A stretch of DNA of 64,000 nt from Providencia huaxiensis (GTDB lineage: Bacteria; Pseudomonadota; Gammaproteobacteria; Enterobacterales; Enterobacteriaceae): contig NZ_CP031123.2 of assembly GCF_002843235.3 (NCBI RefSeq), positions 682,001 through 746,000 on the forward strand. The letters are read 5' to 3'. Within the stretch, counting starts at the first letter, position 1; each line of letters begins with the position of its first letter. The notes beneath the pieces are model-generated. The model saw nothing but the letters and a program-made list of their open reading frames with translations, was not told the origin of the DNA and did not search any database. Below, piece after piece: positions 1 to 13,102 of this stretch. The position numbers were made by a program, and so were the translations under genes.

Positions 1-498
1 GGCTATTTTTACGATTAAAGTGAGTAACCCACCTATTGCAGAAGCTAGAACACCTAAAAAGGTATTTTTAATATATAGCCCCATCAAGCAACCGTAGTCG
101 ATTTTCCATGTTCTTGTGGTTTGCCACGATTGCATCCAAGGAAGCATAAAAAAGAGTAGAACAGTTAGGGTGATAAAGGCGAAGAATGGGTCTGCATCTG
201 TCGGATTTTGAAAGTCTTGGGAATGCCAGTAATTGAGCCAGAAAATTAACCCAATAATGACAACAATGTTGAGATAGAAAATAGCGGATTTTGCATTGGT
301 AATTAGGTAACTTATTGCTGAAGGAACAAAAATGGCGAGCAAAATAGGTAGATACAGAGTGGTGGCGCTAAGTTGGCTTTCTAGACGGGTAGAGTAATCA
401 GTCGTGGCTGTGATGACGATGCCTTGAATTACGGCAAGTATGACAATAATAAAATAAGAATAACCGCGAATGACATCACGTTCTGATTGTTGCCCCAT
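1..498 (-). CDS. Multi-pass membrane protein, DUF4153-like (3' part outside window)
   Basis: The first 166 codons are open from an ATG at 498 to the window edge, so the C-terminal part is missing. A good ribosome binding site (AAGGTG) sits just upstream of the ATG. The protein starts MGQQSERDVIRGYS and contains several hydrophobic segments (about residues 13-30, 45-65, 72-90 and 105-125, then another near 150), so it is an inner-membrane protein. The layout resembles the DUF4153 family, but I assign that from general appearance only. No catalytic motif is visible. It is followed on the same side by trxB, which has its own terminator, so the two are not an obvious operon. Confidence 0.6.
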   Translation of the reverse strand, partial: MGQQSERDVIRGYSYFIIVILAVIQGIVITATTDYSTRLESQLSATTLYLPILLAIFVPSAISYLITNAKSAIFYLNIVVIIGLIFWLNYWHSQDFQNPTDADPFFAFITLTVLLFFMLPWMQSWQTTRTWKIDYGCLMGLYIKNTFLGVLASAIGGLLTLIVKIA

Positions 499-622
499 AC
501 CTACACCTTATATTAATTAATGTTATGTAAAAACAGTATAGGCAGTATTAAAAAAGTACAATATAAACTTGGTCTTAAAAATATATGTAAAACTAATAGT
601 TAAGATGGGTAGCATAGGTAAT

Positions 623-656
623 AAAAAAGGCTTCAATTGAGGAAAAATTGAAGCCT
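623..656 (-). terminator. Rho-independent terminator of trxB
   Basis: A perfect 11-bp stem (AGGCTTCAATT, 628-638, with 646-656) and 7-nt loop is followed on the minus strand by a run of six T. It lies 25 bp beyond the trxB stop. Confidence 0.85.
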
Positions 657-680
657 ATCTAAATCACAATAACTTATTGA

Positions 681-2176
<1,496 letters not shown>

Positions 2177-2671
2177 ATGATTGACAATAAAAAGCGTCCT
2201 GGCAAAGACCTTGACCGTATCGACAGGAATATATTAAACGAACTACAAAAAGACGGGCGAATTTCTAACGTAGAGCTATCTAAACGAGTTGGTTTATCTC
2301 CAACACCTTGTTTAGAGCGTGTACGTCGTCTTGAGAGACAAGGATTTATCTCTGGCTATACGGCGTTATTAAATCCACACTACTTAGATGCATCTTTGCT
2401 CGTGTTTGTTGAGATTACACTCAACCGTGGCGCTGCAGATGTGTTTGAGCAATTCAATACTGCAGTTCAAAAACTGGAAGAAATTCAGGAATGTCACCTA
2501 GTTTCTGGTGACTTTGACTACCTGTTGAAAACGCGTGTGCCAGATATGTCCGCATATCGTAAACTGTTAGGTGAAACTCTGTTACGTTTACCAGGCGTGA
2601 ACGACACTCGTACCTATGTAGTTATGGAAGAAGTTAAACAAAGCAATCGCTTAGTGATCAAAACTCGCTAA
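2177..2671 (+). CDS. lrp: Leucine-responsive regulatory protein
   Basis: At 164 aa it has the same length as E. coli Lrp, the global regulator of amino-acid metabolism, transport and fimbriae. The N-terminal winged helix-turn-helix (about residues 12-60, containing ILNELQKDGRISNVELSKRVG and SPTPCLERVRRLE) is followed by a RAM ligand-binding and oligomerisation domain (about 70-150). The start ATG is preceded by AGAGAGATAAAGAG. It is transcribed alone, with a terminator downstream. The near identity to enteric Lrp makes the assignment secure. A second Lrp/AsnC member lies at 13448-13915 but is more divergent. Confidence 0.97.
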   Translation: MIDNKKRPGKDLDRIDRNILNELQKDGRISNVELSKRVGLSPTPCLERVRRLERQGFISGYTALLNPHYLDASLLVFVEITLNRGAADVFEQFNTAVQKLEEIQECHLVSGDFDYLLKTRVPDMSAYRKLLGETLLRLPGVNDTRTYVVMEEVKQSNRLVIKTR

Positions 2672-3095
2672 TTATTGCTTTTTAACCTCGATTCAGCACA
2701 GCATTTCAGCTTTGTTGCCGCACTGCAGTTTCAACGCTGAGTTTACTCAGCGTTGTTCCGTTTTTCTTACCCCATCTGTTGTTTTATCAAAACATCATGC
2801 TTTGTCGTTTAACTGCTTCAACAGGCTACTATCTGAGCCTTTCTATTGTGTTTTACGTAAATTACTAAGCAACTGATAAGTTTTATTTCCAATTTATTGA
2901 TTCTAAAGCTATAAATATTTAGGATTTTTGACGAGAAATAGAAATTGAATCATCATACATTAGATGGAATACTGCATCTTAGTGCTTTGGTGAGGCCCTG
3001 ATTTCCCTTAGTCGTTGTAAAGCAGGCAGAGTCAGGCGTTTAATGATAGAATAAACCTAGGTTAGTCAAGAACATCAGTTAGCAAAGAAACAATA
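2672..3095. other. lrp-ftsK intergenic region
   Basis: This 424-bp gap holds the lrp terminator and presumably the ftsK promoter. E. coli ftsK has an SOS-inducible promoter, so I examined every CTG here for the LexA pattern CTG-N10-CAG and found none. No other feature was recognised. Confidence 0.5.
2732..2766 (+). terminator. Probable terminator of lrp
   Basis: A perfect 10-bp stem (CAACGCTGAG, 2732-2741, with CTCAGCGTTG, 2746-2755) is followed by TTCCG and then TTTTT. The T run is displaced by a few bases, so termination strength is uncertain. Confidence 0.65.
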
Positions 3096-6000
3096 ATGAG
3101 CCAAGAATATACAGAAGATAAACATATCAAATTTAAAAAACTAAGTAGCGGAAGACGGCTATTAGAGGTTATTTTGCTCGCAATATGCTTGAGCGCACTC
3201 TTCTTAATGGTGGCTTTATTGAGCTTCAGCCCTTCAGATCCAAGCTGGTCACAAACGACTTGGAATGCCCCTGTGAAAAATTTAGGGGGGAGCGTTGGTT
3301 CATGGAGTGCAGATATCCTTTTCTCTGCTTTTGGTATTCTTGCATTTGCAATCCCTCCATTATTGCTTTTAGGGTGTTGGGCGATTTTCCAATATGAAAG
3401 TCAACGTCGATATATTGACTTTTTCTCTTTATCATTAAGATTAATTGGTGGGCTAGCGCTTATTTTATCCTCTTGTGGCCTCGCAGCTCTCAATTTTGAC
3501 GACTTACCTAACTTCGCCTCTGGTGGTGTGATTGGCAGTGTATTTAGTAGTGCAATTATGCCGTGGTTCAATTCATTAGGTGCCACTTTAGCATTACTGT
3601 TTTTATGGGCGATAAGCTTTACGCTGTTTACTGGGTGGTCATGGCTTACCATTGCAGAAAAAATTGGTGCAGCCGTCCTTCTCCCGATTACGTTGCTAAC
3701 AAATCGAGCAAGGGGAGACGATTTAGATGATTATGATTACGATGTTGAAGAAACTGAAGGGGCTTTACAGCGTGCGCAAGAAGCAGAGCACAGAGCCAAT
3801 GATGACTTAGAACACATTGATGTTGATGATGTTTTATTTTCTGCACCCACAGTGGCTGAATTAGTCACAGAAGTCGACCCAACAACGGTAAAAACGACGA
3901 GCGAAGCGATTACAGCGCCAGAAAATCCAATCCCTTCGGTCAATCAAAATGAATTAGAACAAGATCCAGAACCCGCTTTCTCGACAGTGGATGAACCGAG
4001 CACATATCATTTTGAAGTACCAGAAGATTACCAACCTAAGCTCGGTGCTGGTTTTGATGCAATATCAGAAACAGCTAATGAGCCGTTAGTTCAATCGTCT
4101 GCGTATGTTGCACCAGAAGAACCGATGTTTGGTGTTCATCATAATCAACAAACAGAGCCTCAAAAACACGATAATATCGCTTCTCCAGGGTACTCGAATA
4201 ATCAGGCAACATCTGTTAATCAAGCGGCGTTTGAACCACAGGCGACATCAGTGTCATCACTTGATCCTTCAAATATAACGCAAAACATTATTCCGTCATC
4301 TGTCACTGAAAGGGTTTCTAACCCGGCTGCATTAGCGGCTGCAGGTATTTCAGTCGCGGCACTGGAGCGTCATGCTCAAGTTAAACAAAATATGGAGCCA
4401 GAGCTTCCGCGACCTAATCCTGTTCGTTTACCGACGCGTCGTGAATTATATGGCATTCGCATTCCGTCGTTACGTGATGCAGAACTACAACGGCGTGAAG
4501 AAGAGGCCTCTAAACGTGAGCAGGTGTATCAGCAGTGGTCTGCAAGTGAGTCTGACGAGCCTGCAACTGATGATGAAGCGCAACAAGACGAATTACTACG
4601 AGCGCAGTTTTTAGAACAGCAACGCGAACGTTATGGTGATGTTGATGAAACTGATTATGAAGCACCGTTAAATAGCGTGCATTCTAATGAAGACCAATTG
4701 CAAAATGAGCCAATGGCAGAAAATAAAGCCAGCGCATTTACGCAGCCAGAGATTGAACACCGCTGGGCGTCGGCTTCACAACAATCTAATAATACACATA
4801 CAATTCCAGAGCCTGAGGAAGTCCCACCAACACTGGATAACAGCTATCAGCCGCAGTTTACGCAAGCGTATTCTTCTCAAGAACAAGAGGACTTTGAGCC
4901 TAAGATTGATTTAAGAAAAGAGTTTTCTGTACTGGATAGTTTTACTCCTGTTGATGATTTGGTTGACAATGAGCCTGCAGACCCATTATTTATGCCATCA
5001 TTTAGCGCGACTTCCGTTCCACCTGCAGTTCCACAAAATAATATTGCAGAAGGGCTTGGCAATTCACCGTCAATAACTCAAACTTTTGCGCAGCCACAGC
5101 AGCCACAGCAGCCACAGCAGCCACAGCAGCCACAGCAGCCACAGCAGCCACAGCAGCCACAGCAGCCACAGCAGCCACAGCAGCCACAGCAGCCACAGCA
5201 GCCACAGCAGCCACAGCAGCCACAGCAGCCACAGCAGCCACAGCAGCCACAGCAGCCACAGCAGCCACAGCAGGATAGCTTATTCCACCCGTTCTTAGTG
5301 CGTAATGACCAACCATTACCAAAGCCAACAACCCCAATGCCGTCTCTTGATTTGCTGGCAAGTCCGCCAGCGCAAGAAGAGCCAGTGGATATGTTCAAAC
5401 TAGAACAAACAGCAAGGCTGATTGAAGCAAGGCTAAATGATTATCGTGTTAAAGCTGAAGTGGTTGGGTTTTCTCCAGGTCCTGTTATTACTCGGTTTGA
5501 ACTTGACCTAGCACCGGGAGTAAAAGCAGCACGGATATCAACATTGTCACGTGACCTTGCTCGTTCATTATCAACCGTAGCTGTACGCGTTGTAGAAGTG
5601 ATACCGGGTAAACCTTATGTGGGCCTTGAACTCCCTAATGAGAAACGGCAAACCGTTTATTTAAGTGAAGTCTTAGATTGCGATGACTTCCGTAAAAATC
5701 CGTCACCACTGACAATCGTGCTAGGTAAAGATATTGAAGGCGACCCCGTTGTTGCTGATTTAGCGAAAATGCCGCACTTGCTCGTTGCGGGGACAACCGG
5801 CTCTGGTAAGTCGGTTGGGGTGAATGCAATGATCCTCAGCATCTTGTATAAAGCGAAACCAGAAGATGTCCGCTTTATCATGATTGACCCGAAAATGCTC
5901 GAGTTATCCATTTATGAAGGTATCCCGCACCTATTGACGGAAGTGGTTACTGACATGAAAGATGCAGCGAATGCTTTGCGTTGGTGTGTGAATGAAATGG

Positions 6001-6812
6001 AACGCCGTTATAAACTGATGTCTGCGTTAGGGGTACGTAACCTCGCGGGGTATAACGAGCGCATCAAAGCGGCAGAAGAAATGGGGCGGCCAATCCCTGA
6101 TCCACATTGGAAACCCGGTGATAGCATGGATGTCGAACATCCAACGCTGAAAAAAGAGCCTTACATTGTCGTCATGGTTGATGAATTTGCTGACTTAATG
6201 ATGACGGCAGGTAAAAAAGTGGAAGAGTTAATTGCACGGTTGGCTCAAAAAGCGCGTGCAGCAGGTATTCATTTGGTATTGGCAACTCAGCGGCCATCGG
6301 TTGATATCATTACTGGACTAATCAAAGCAAATATTCCAACGCGGATTGCATTTACGGTATCCAGTAAGATTGACTCACGCACGATCCTTGACCAAGGTGG
6401 AGCTGAGTCGTTATTAGGTATGGGGGATATGCTGTATTTACCACCAAACTCTTCAATACCTGTGCGGGTACACGGTGCCTTTGTTCGTGACCAAGAGGTT
6501 CATGCTGTTGTGAATGACTGGAAAGCTCGCGGTAAACCACAATATATTGATAGCATCACAACCTGTAGTGATGATAGCGAAGGTGGTGGTTATGATAGCG
6601 GTGGTGAAGAGCTCGACCCACTGTTTGACCAAGCAGTTGAGTTTGTTGTTGAGAAACAACGCGTTTCCATTTCTGGGGTTCAACGCCAATTTAGGATTGG
6701 TTATAACCGAGCTGCAAGGATTGTCGAGCAAATGGAAATCCAAGGTATTGTCAGTGAGCAAGGGCACAATGGTAACCGTGAAGTTCTGGCTCCTCCGTCA
6801 ATGGGACATTAA
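3096..6812 (+). CDS. ftsK: DNA translocase FtsK, with Gln-Pro-Gln repeat linker
   Basis: A 1238-aa division protein (E. coli FtsK 1329 aa) that anchors at the septum and pumps chromosome termini towards dif for XerCD recombination. Residues about 25-200 hold the N-terminal membrane segments, and the start MSQEYTEDK matches enteric FtsK. A long acidic, Gln/Pro-rich linker runs from about 200 to 760 and includes a 20-unit QPQ tract (residues 666-726). The RecA-like motor follows, with Walker A G899-T-T-G-S-G-K-S906 and a Walker B region [10 protein letters not shown]. The C-terminal gamma domain (about 1165-1230, [22 protein letters not shown]) reads KOPS sites. The ribosome binding site is weak. 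lolA follows. Confidence 0.97.
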   Translation: MSQEYTEDKHIKFKKLSSGRRLLEVILLAICLSALFLMVALLSFSPSDPSWSQTTWNAPVKNLGGSVGSWSADILFSAFGILAFAIPPLLLLGCWAIFQYESQRRYIDFFSLSLRLIGGLALILSSCGLAALNFDDLPNFASGGVIGSVFSSAIMPWFNSLGATLALLFLWAISFTLFTGWSWLTIAEKIGAAVLLPITLLTNRARGDDLDDYDYDVEETEGALQRAQEAEHRANDDLEHIDVDDVLFSAPTVAELVTEVDPTTVKTTSEAITAPENPIPSVNQNELEQDPEPAFSTVDEPSTYHFEVPEDYQPKLGAGFDAISETANEPLVQSSAYVAPEEPMFGVHHNQQTEPQKHDNIASPGYSNNQATSVNQAAFEPQATSVSSLDPSNITQNIIPSSVTERVSNPAALAAAGISVAALERHAQVKQNMEPELPRPNPVRLPTRRELYGIRIPSLRDAELQRREEEASKREQVYQQWSASESDEPATDDEAQQDELLRAQFLEQQRERYGDVDETDYEAPLNSVHSNEDQLQNEPMAENKASAFTQPEIEHRWASASQQSNNTHTIPEPEEVPPTLDNSYQPQFTQAYSSQEQEDFEPKIDLRKEFSVLDSFTPVDDLVDNEPADPLFMPSFSATSVPPAVPQNNIAEGLGNSPSITQTFAQPQQPQQPQQPQQPQQPQQPQQPQQPQQPQQPQQPQQPQQPQQPQQPQQPQQPQQPQQPQQDSLFHPFLVRNDQPLPKPTTPMPSLDLLASPPAQEEPVDMFKLEQTARLIEARLNDYRVKAEVVGFSPGPVITRFELDLAPGVKAARISTLSRDLARSLSTVAVRVVEVIPGKPYVGLELPNEKRQTVYLSEVLDCDDFRKNPSPLTIVLGKDIEGDPVVADLAKMPHLLVAGTTGSGKSVGVNAMILSILYKAKPEDVRFIMIDPKMLELSIYEGIPHLLTEVVTDMKDAANALRWCVNEMERRYKLMSALGVRNLAGYNERIKAAEEMGRPIPDPHWKPGDSMDVEHPTLKKEPYIVVMVDEFADLMMTAGKKVEELIARLAQKARAAGIHLVLATQRPSVDIITGLIKANIPTRIAFTVSSKIDSRTILDQGGAESLLGMGDMLYLPPNSSIPVRVHGAFVRDQEVHAVVNDWKARGKPQYIDSITTCSDDSEGGGYDSGGEELDPLFDQAVEFVVEKQRVSISGVQRQFRIGYNRAARIVEQMEIQGIVSEQGHNGNREVLAPPSMGH
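5091..5273 (+). repeat. In-frame 9-bp tandem repeat inside ftsK, about 20.3 copies
   Basis: The unit CAGCCACAG is repeated without any base change from 5091 to 5270, followed by one extra CAG. It encodes (Gln-Pro-Gln)20-Gln in the flexible linker just before the motor. The unit is a multiple of three, so changes in copy number would alter linker length without frameshift. E. coli FtsK has a different Gln/Pro-rich repeat at the equivalent place. Confidence 0.98.
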
Positions 6813-6900
6813 TAATTTAGTGTGCTAATTGCTGGTTTAATTTAAGGGGTGTATAAAGACGTAACACCTCTTATGGTAATAATTTTAAGGTCTTTCATCG

Positions 6901-7521
6901 ATGAAAAAAATGATGTTATTGGGTGCGTTAGCCCTAAGTTTACATATTGGCCAAGTATTGGCAGACGCAAGCCAAGACCTTCAAGAACGTTTGAATAAGG
7001 TCAATAGCTTCCAAGCTAGCTTCTCGCAGAAGGTGACGAGTCCTGAAGGGGATTTGGTTCAAGAAGGTGTTGGGGACTTATGGCTTGAGCGTCCAAATTT
7101 ATTTAATTGGAACATGACATCACCGGATGAAAGTGTACTTGTGTCTGATGGAAAAAATTTGTGGTTTTATAACCCGTTTGTCGAGCAAGTGACCGTGACT
7201 AATTTAGCGGATGCCACGCAGGATACGCCATTTTTACTGATTACGCGTAACGACCCGAAAGATTGGAAACAGTACTCAATCATTCAGCAGGGAAATACGT
7301 TTGATTTAAAACCAAAACAAACTAGTGGAACTTTAAAACGTTTTTCCATTACGGTTTCTCCCGAAGGGACGATTGAGCAGTTTTCAGCGGTTGAGCAAGA
7401 TGGCCAAACTAGCGCTTATCAATTAAAAGAGCAGAAAAATGGTCGCGTTGATGCAAGTAAATTCAAATTTACAGTACCAAAAGGCGTCACTTTAGATGAC
7501 CAGCGCTCAAATACCAAATAA
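6901..7521 (+). CDS. lolA: Outer-membrane lipoprotein carrier protein
   Basis: A 206-aa periplasmic chaperone (E. coli 203 aa) that takes lipoproteins from LolCDE and hands them to LolB. An N-terminal signal peptide ([21 protein letters not shown]) ends at about residue 21, before [10 protein letters not shown]. The mature part shows the family signatures [23 protein letters not shown] and [15 protein letters not shown]. It lies between ftsK and rarA as in E. coli. A 13-bp inverted repeat follows the gene and may protect or end part of the transcript before rarA. Confidence 0.96.
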   Translation: MKKMMLLGALALSLHIGQVLADASQDLQERLNKVNSFQASFSQKVTSPEGDLVQEGVGDLWLERPNLFNWNMTSPDESVLVSDGKNLWFYNPFVEQVTVTNLADATQDTPFLLITRNDPKDWKQYSIIQQGNTFDLKPKQTSGTLKRFSITVSPEGTIEQFSAVEQDGQTSAYQLKEQKNGRVDASKFKFTVPKGVTLDDQRSNTK

Positions 7522-7536
7522 GATTGATTAGAGAAA

Positions 7537-7573
7537 ATATTAACCAGCAGTATTCATATTTGCTGGTTAATAT
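7537..7573. repeat. Perfect 13-bp inverted repeat between lolA and rarA
   Basis: ATATTAACCAGCA (7537-7549) and its exact complement TGCTGGTTAATAT (7561-7573) are separated by 11 nt. No clear T run follows on either strand, so it could be a weak terminator, a 3'-end stabiliser or a processing hairpin. Confidence 0.6.
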
Positions 7574-7607
7574 ATAAGATATTTTAAGAAGTAAAAAAGA
7601 GGATATC

Positions 7608-8951
7608 GTGGGTAACCTGTCTCTTGATTTTTCGCAGAATGAATTTCAACCTTTAGCAGCAAGAATGCGGCCTGAAACCCTTGAGCAATATATTGGGCAA
7701 AAGCATTTACTGGCAGAGGGGAAACCGTTGCCACGTGCGATTAAAGCGGGTCATCTGCACTCCATGATTTTATGGGGGCCGCCAGGAACAGGTAAAACAA
7801 CGCTTGCTGAAATTATTGGTAATTATGCACAAGCCGATATTGAACGTATTTCAGCAGTCACCTCTGGTATTAAAGAAATTCGAGAATCCATTGAAAAAGC
7901 TCGGCAAAATCGCAGTGCAGGGCGAAGAACCATTTTATTTGTCGATGAGGTTCATCGTTTTAATAAAAGCCAGCAAGATGCATTTTTACCACACATAGAA
8001 GATGGCACGATTACATTTATTGGTGCGACAACAGAAAATCCATCATTTGAATTAAATTCTGCATTGTTATCGCGTGCTAGGGTGTATTTGCTTAAATCCC
8101 TTGAAGAAAATGATATTGAACAGGTATTGTTGCAAGCACTGGCTGACACCTCTCGTGGCCTTGGAGGGCAAAATGTTGTTCTGCCTGATAGCACGCGCAA
8201 AATGGTTGCTCAGTTGGTTAATGGGGATGCTAGGCGTTCATTAAATCTGCTGGAAATGATGGCGGATATGGCCGAAGCGGATAGCCAAGGGCAGCGTATT
8301 TTATCCGCTGATTTATTAAAAGAAGTCAGTGGTGAACGAACCGCAAGGTTTGATAACAAAGGCGACCGTTATTACGACTTAATTTCTGCTTTGCATAAGT
8401 CGATTAGAGGCTCAGCACCAGATGCCGCACTGTACTGGTTTGCAAGGATCATCACCGCGGGTGGTGACCCACTGTATGTTGCTCGCCGGCTACTTGCAAT
8501 TGCATCAGAAGATGTGGGTAATGCGGATCCTCGTGCGATGCAAGTCGCCATTTCAGCTTGGGATTGCTTCACGCGTGTGGGGCCAGCCGAAGGTGAGCGT
8601 GCGATTGCCCAAGCCATTGTTTATTTAGCATGTGCGCCGAAAAGTAATGCGGTTTATACCGCCTATAAGGCAGCGATTAAAGATGCGCAAATGCAGCCGG
8701 ATTACGATGTGCCAGAACATCTTCGAAATGCCCCAACTAAACTATTAAAAGAAATGGGTGCAGGGAAAGAATATCGTTATGCGCATGATGAACCGAACGC
8801 ATATGCTGCGGGGGAAAACTATTTTCCTGAACCTATGCAAACAACGCGTTATTACTACCCTACGAAACGGGGTCAAGAAAGCAAGTTTGCTGAAAAACTA
8901 GACTGGTTAGCCCAACAGGATCAAATTAGCACCACAAAACGCTATCGCTAA
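7608..8951 (+). CDS. rarA: Replication-associated recombination protein A, AAA+ ATPase
   Basis: A 447-aa protein of the same length as E. coli RarA (MgsA), a clamp-loader-like ATPase acting at stalled replication forks and interacting with SSB. Walker A is GPPGTGKTT (about residues 56-64), Walker B is [11 protein letters not shown], and a sensor region [21 protein letters not shown] follows. The C-terminal half carries the oligomerisation domain ([23 protein letters not shown]). The start codon is GTG at 7608, preceded by AAAGAGGATATC. It lies between lolA and serS, as in E. coli. Confidence 0.96.
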   Translation: MGNLSLDFSQNEFQPLAARMRPETLEQYIGQKHLLAEGKPLPRAIKAGHLHSMILWGPPGTGKTTLAEIIGNYAQADIERISAVTSGIKEIRESIEKARQNRSAGRRTILFVDEVHRFNKSQQDAFLPHIEDGTITFIGATTENPSFELNSALLSRARVYLLKSLEENDIEQVLLQALADTSRGLGGQNVVLPDSTRKMVAQLVNGDARRSLNLLEMMADMAEADSQGQRILSADLLKEVSGERTARFDNKGDRYYDLISALHKSIRGSAPDAALYWFARIITAGGDPLYVARRLLAIASEDVGNADPRAMQVAISAWDCFTRVGPAEGERAIAQAIVYLACAPKSNAVYTAYKAAIKDAQMQPDYDVPEHLRNAPTKLLKEMGAGKEYRYAHDEPNAYAAGENYFPEPMQTTRYYYPTKRGQESKFAEKLDWLAQQDQISTTKRYR

Positions 8952-8978
8952 ACTGGGCAATGCGGTAAGGTTATATAG

Positions 8979-10352
<1,374 letters not shown>

Positions 10353-10376
10353 TTTCCGTTACTCCTTCAAACATAA

Positions 10377-10407
10377 AACGCGACTGATGGTAGTCGCGTT
10401 TTTTTTT
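10377..10407 (+). terminator. Rho-independent terminator of serS
   Basis: AACGCGACT (10377-10385) pairs with AGTCGCGTT (10392-10400) around a 6-nt loop, followed by an unbroken T run to 10407. Confidence 0.93.
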
Positions 10408-10536
10408 GTGTAATTTAAAGTGTTTTGGTAAAAACATCCTCAGGCTAAGCCTGATCCCACCTCAATATTTTCCAAATAGCGACATTTAATGTAGGACATT
10501 AATCTACGGTAAAGTAAATTTATCGGAGTGATATTG

Positions 10537-11265
10537 ATGGGTGTAATTATTGGTGTTTTCTTATTAGCAGGTATTGTAAAAGGAGTGATTGGACTAGGGT
10601 TACCAACAATCGCAATGGGATTATTAAGCACGTCAATGGAGCCTGTTGCCGCTGCTAGCTTGTTAATTATTCCTTCGTTAATCACGAATATATGGCAATT
10701 ATTAATTGGTCCACAATTTATGGCGCTAATCAAACGGCTCAGTGGTTTTATTATTGGGGTCATGCTTGGCACATTATTCAGTTTTTTACCTTCTTTAACC
10801 TCGGCATCTCGCTGGACACTCCCTGCACTGGGTATCGTACTTATTATTTATGGGATATGGGGTTTAGTGGCTAAAAAAATGCCATCTTCCGAGAAATATG
10901 AAACATGGCTTTCGCCAACAGTGGGTTATATCACAGGTGTGATTACGGCTGCTACCGGAGTATTTGTTATTCCAGCTGTTCCGTATTTACAAACATTAAA
11001 ATTAAATAAAGATGAGCTTATTCAGGCTCTAGGGTTAGCATTTACCGCATCAACAGTTGCATTAGCCATTAGATTATCCATTGACCAGCAACAGTATGAT
11101 ATTAATTGGAGTTTATCTGCCTTTGCCTTAATTCCTGCTATTGGTGGAATGTATCTTGGCCAATATTTTCGCCAGATCATTAGTGAAAAGGTATTTCGTC
11201 GTTGCTTTTTTATTGGGTTAACAGGATTAGGAATTTACATGGCGGCAAACTTAGCTTTCAGATGA
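10537..11265 (+). CDS. TauE/SafE (DUF81) family membrane transporter
   Basis: A 242-aa inner-membrane protein with about seven or eight hydrophobic segments. Two related halves each start with a glycine-rich motif: GIVKGVIGLGLPTIAMGLL (about residues 12-30) and GYITGVITAATGVFVIPAVPYLQ (about 129-151). This two-fold pattern is typical of the TauE/SafE family, whose members are proposed to export sulfite, sulfonates or other small organic anions. The substrate cannot be read from the sequence. I prefer the ATG at 10537, which has CGGAG at the right distance, to the in-frame GTG at 10528. The 3' end overlaps the convergent LysR-type gene by 15 bp. Confidence 0.85.
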   Translation: MGVIIGVFLLAGIVKGVIGLGLPTIAMGLLSTSMEPVAAASLLIIPSLITNIWQLLIGPQFMALIKRLSGFIIGVMLGTLFSFLPSLTSASRWTLPALGIVLIIYGIWGLVAKKMPSSEKYETWLSPTVGYITGVITAATGVFVIPAVPYLQTLKLNKDELIQALGLAFTASTVALAIRLSIDQQQYDINWSLSAFALIPAIGGMYLGQYFRQIISEKVFRRCFFIGLTGLGIYMAANLAFR

Positions 11266-12144
11266 CCAGTTAATTAAAAAATGAATAAACTCGTTGGTAT
11301 AATCAGGTAATTGGCTGAAATCTCGTGCGCAGATAACTAATTTTCGACATGCCCAATCTTCGGTCAATTGCACTATTTTAGTAGTAGAAAGTTGACTACG
11401 CTGTGCCGCTTGTTTGGGAATAATAGCAATGCCAATGCCATCATTAACCCCTTGCATTACAGCATCTAGAGTTGGCATGCGTACCCGGTAGTTGAGCCGT
11501 TTGCCTTGTTGTTTGGCATTATTATCAATATGTTTTTGTAATGGGTTATCTTCTATCAACCCCACAAATTCAGCATCAATAATATCAGAAAATGGAACAC
11601 TCTTTTGGCTCGCCCAAAAGCTATCTTTATGGGCAAAAACGACTAATTCACCTGAGCTGAATGGTTGAATATCCAGACCAGTGAGGTCAGTAGAATCTGC
11701 GATAATACCAATATCTGCAATTTTATTTTTGATGGCAGTGACGATGTTAGCACTTGGCATTTCCTTCACGGATACAGACATAATGGGGTGTTGTCGTAAA
11801 TATGCGCTAATACGGGCGGGTAAAAATTCCATTTGGGCAGAAGTATTACAAAGAATATTAATATGCCCACGCAGGTGTTGACTATATTGTCGCAGTTCAT
11901 CTTGCATTAATTCAATTTGCTGCAAAACTGTTTTCGCATGCTCAATAAATACATGGCCTGCATTCGATAATGAAACACCTTTCACTGAACGAATAAATAT
12001 AACGATGTTTAATTCGTTTTCTAGCCCACGTATTCGTTCACTTGCAGATTGCAGTGTAATATAAGTTAGTTTCGCTCCTTGGGTGATACTTCCTGCATTG
12101 GCGACATTAACACACAGTTTTAAATCAGTGATATCGAAATACAT
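11251..12144 (-). CDS. LysR-type transcriptional regulator
   Basis: A 297-aa protein with an N-terminal winged helix-turn-helix (about residues 3-62: DLKLCVNVANAGSITQGAKLTYITLQSASERIRGLENEL) and a periplasmic-binding-like effector domain (about 88-290). The ATG at 12144 has GGAG eight bases upstream and gives a normal LysR start; a TTG at 12159 is possible but less likely. The first helix is diverged from the usual ALxxFxxVAE form. It converges on and overlaps the TauE/SafE-like gene, so it may regulate that transporter, although most LysR regulators sit divergent from their targets. The effector is unknown. Confidence 0.88.
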   Translation of the reverse strand: MYFDITDLKLCVNVANAGSITQGAKLTYITLQSASERIRGLENELNIVIFIRSVKGVSLSNAGHVFIEHAKTVLQQIELMQDELRQYSQHLRGHINILCNTSAQMEFLPARISAYLRQHPIMSVSVKEMPSANIVTAIKNKIADIGIIADSTDLTGLDIQPFSSGELVVFAHKDSFWASQKSVPFSDIIDAEFVGLIEDNPLQKHIDNNAKQQGKRLNYRVRMPTLDAVMQGVNDGIGIAIIPKQAAQRSQLSTTKIVQLTEDWACRKLVICARDFSQLPDYTNEFIHFLINWSSES

Positions 12145-12221
12145 GGAAAACAACTCCAATTTATGAAAAGAAGAGGGAAATTATCATTTAAAGGAATATA
12201 TGTGAATTTTTTCGGGATAGC

Positions 12222-12250
12222 AAAAAGGAAAGCAAATGCTTTCCTTTTTT
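12222..12250 (-). terminator. Terminator, works on both strands
   Basis: A perfect 12-bp stem AAAAAGGAAAGC (12222-12233) with GCTTTCCTTTTT (12238-12249) and a 4-nt loop gives a T run on either strand. It ends the BPSS1780-like gene and separates it from the LysR-type gene. Confidence 0.85.
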
Positions 12251-12295
12251 TAGAACTAATGATTTAACAAAGTCGTCAAATCATCATATTTTGGT

Positions 12296-13102
12296 TTATT
12301 TTACTTGCGAGAAAAACAGGCTACGGTAGCTGCTGTAATAGCAAACATACATAATTGGCATAGAAACTAATAAACCTAAACCTAATGGAATAACTGAAAT
12401 TATCATTAAGATAGAGATAACGATAAAGAACAGAATACCTGGCAGGATGTTTTTCTTAACGGCTTGTAAGCTTGCAGAAATTGCAGCGCCAACCGTGAAA
12501 TCATGGTTCATCACTAATGCAGGAGCAAACCAAGTTAAGGCTGTACCCACTAATGCTGCAACGGCCATGATGATGATTGCAAAGAAGAATGTACCTGAAG
12601 AGGCAAGGATAGCAGCGTCTGATGGCGCACCATATTGGTTGCTTTCCATCAGTAAACCGAACATTGCAGAACCACCGATAATAAATGCGATGATCATACC
12701 AACTAAGTTAGCAGCAAAGTTGATTGCGCCTACAGCAAACAACGTACCAAATTTATTTTGGAAGCCTGCAAATAGTAAGCCGATTTCTGCTTGACCTGTT
12801 TTACGTTGATTTTCACTGATAGCAATAATACCACCGATAAAAATAGGTGTAATAAATGTAATTAATAAATTTAAGAATGGGATCATTGAAATGATAAAGA
12901 TCACAGCAAACAGAACAATGTTAATCAAGATCCACATTCCCAGTTTTTCTTTAACGAGAGACCATGATTGGCTGATCCAGTTAACACCTTCGCCTGCATC
13001 TACTGCACGCGGTTCTGCGTGAAAAACAAATGTATCAGCTTGCGTTTGCGCATTAATTGTAGGTGCAGGGTTGTTATCTGCACTGAAGTTTTCATTATTC
13101 AT
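12296..13102 (-). CDS. BPSS1780-like multi-pass membrane protein
   Basis: A 268-aa protein. A soluble N-terminal stretch (residues 1-50) ends in RAVDAGEGVNWISQSWSLVKEKLGMWI, which matches the pattern I remember for BPSS1780-family membrane proteins. About six hydrophobic helices follow, rich in Gly, Ile and Phe. The function of the family is not established. The ATG at 13102 is preceded by AGGTTCC. It is flanked by its own promoter region and by a terminator, so it appears to be a single-gene unit. No enzymatic motif is seen. Confidence 0.75.
   Translation of the reverse strand: MNNENFSADNNPAPTINAQTQADTFVFHAEPRAVDAGEGVNWISQSWSLVKEKLGMWILINIVLFAVIFIISMIPFLNLLITFITPIFIGGIIAISENQRKTGQAEIGLLFAGFQNKFGTLFAVGAINFAANLVGMIIAFIIGGSAMFGLLMESNQYGAPSDAAILASSGTFFFAIIIMAVAALVGTALTWFAPALVMNHDFTVGAAISASLQAVKKNILPGILFFIVISILMIISVIPLGLGLLVSMPIMYVCYYSSYRSLFFSQVK

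Noticed and set aside
2672..3095. LexA box before ftsK
   Set aside because: E. coli ftsK has an SOS promoter, but no CTG-N10-CAG sequence was found when every CTG in the gap was examined.
5002..5398. Long open frames over the ftsK repeat on both strands (Ala-Val, Cys-Gly and His-Ser runs)
   Set aside because: They arise only because the 9-bp repeat has no stop codon in any frame. The ftsK frame explains the region.
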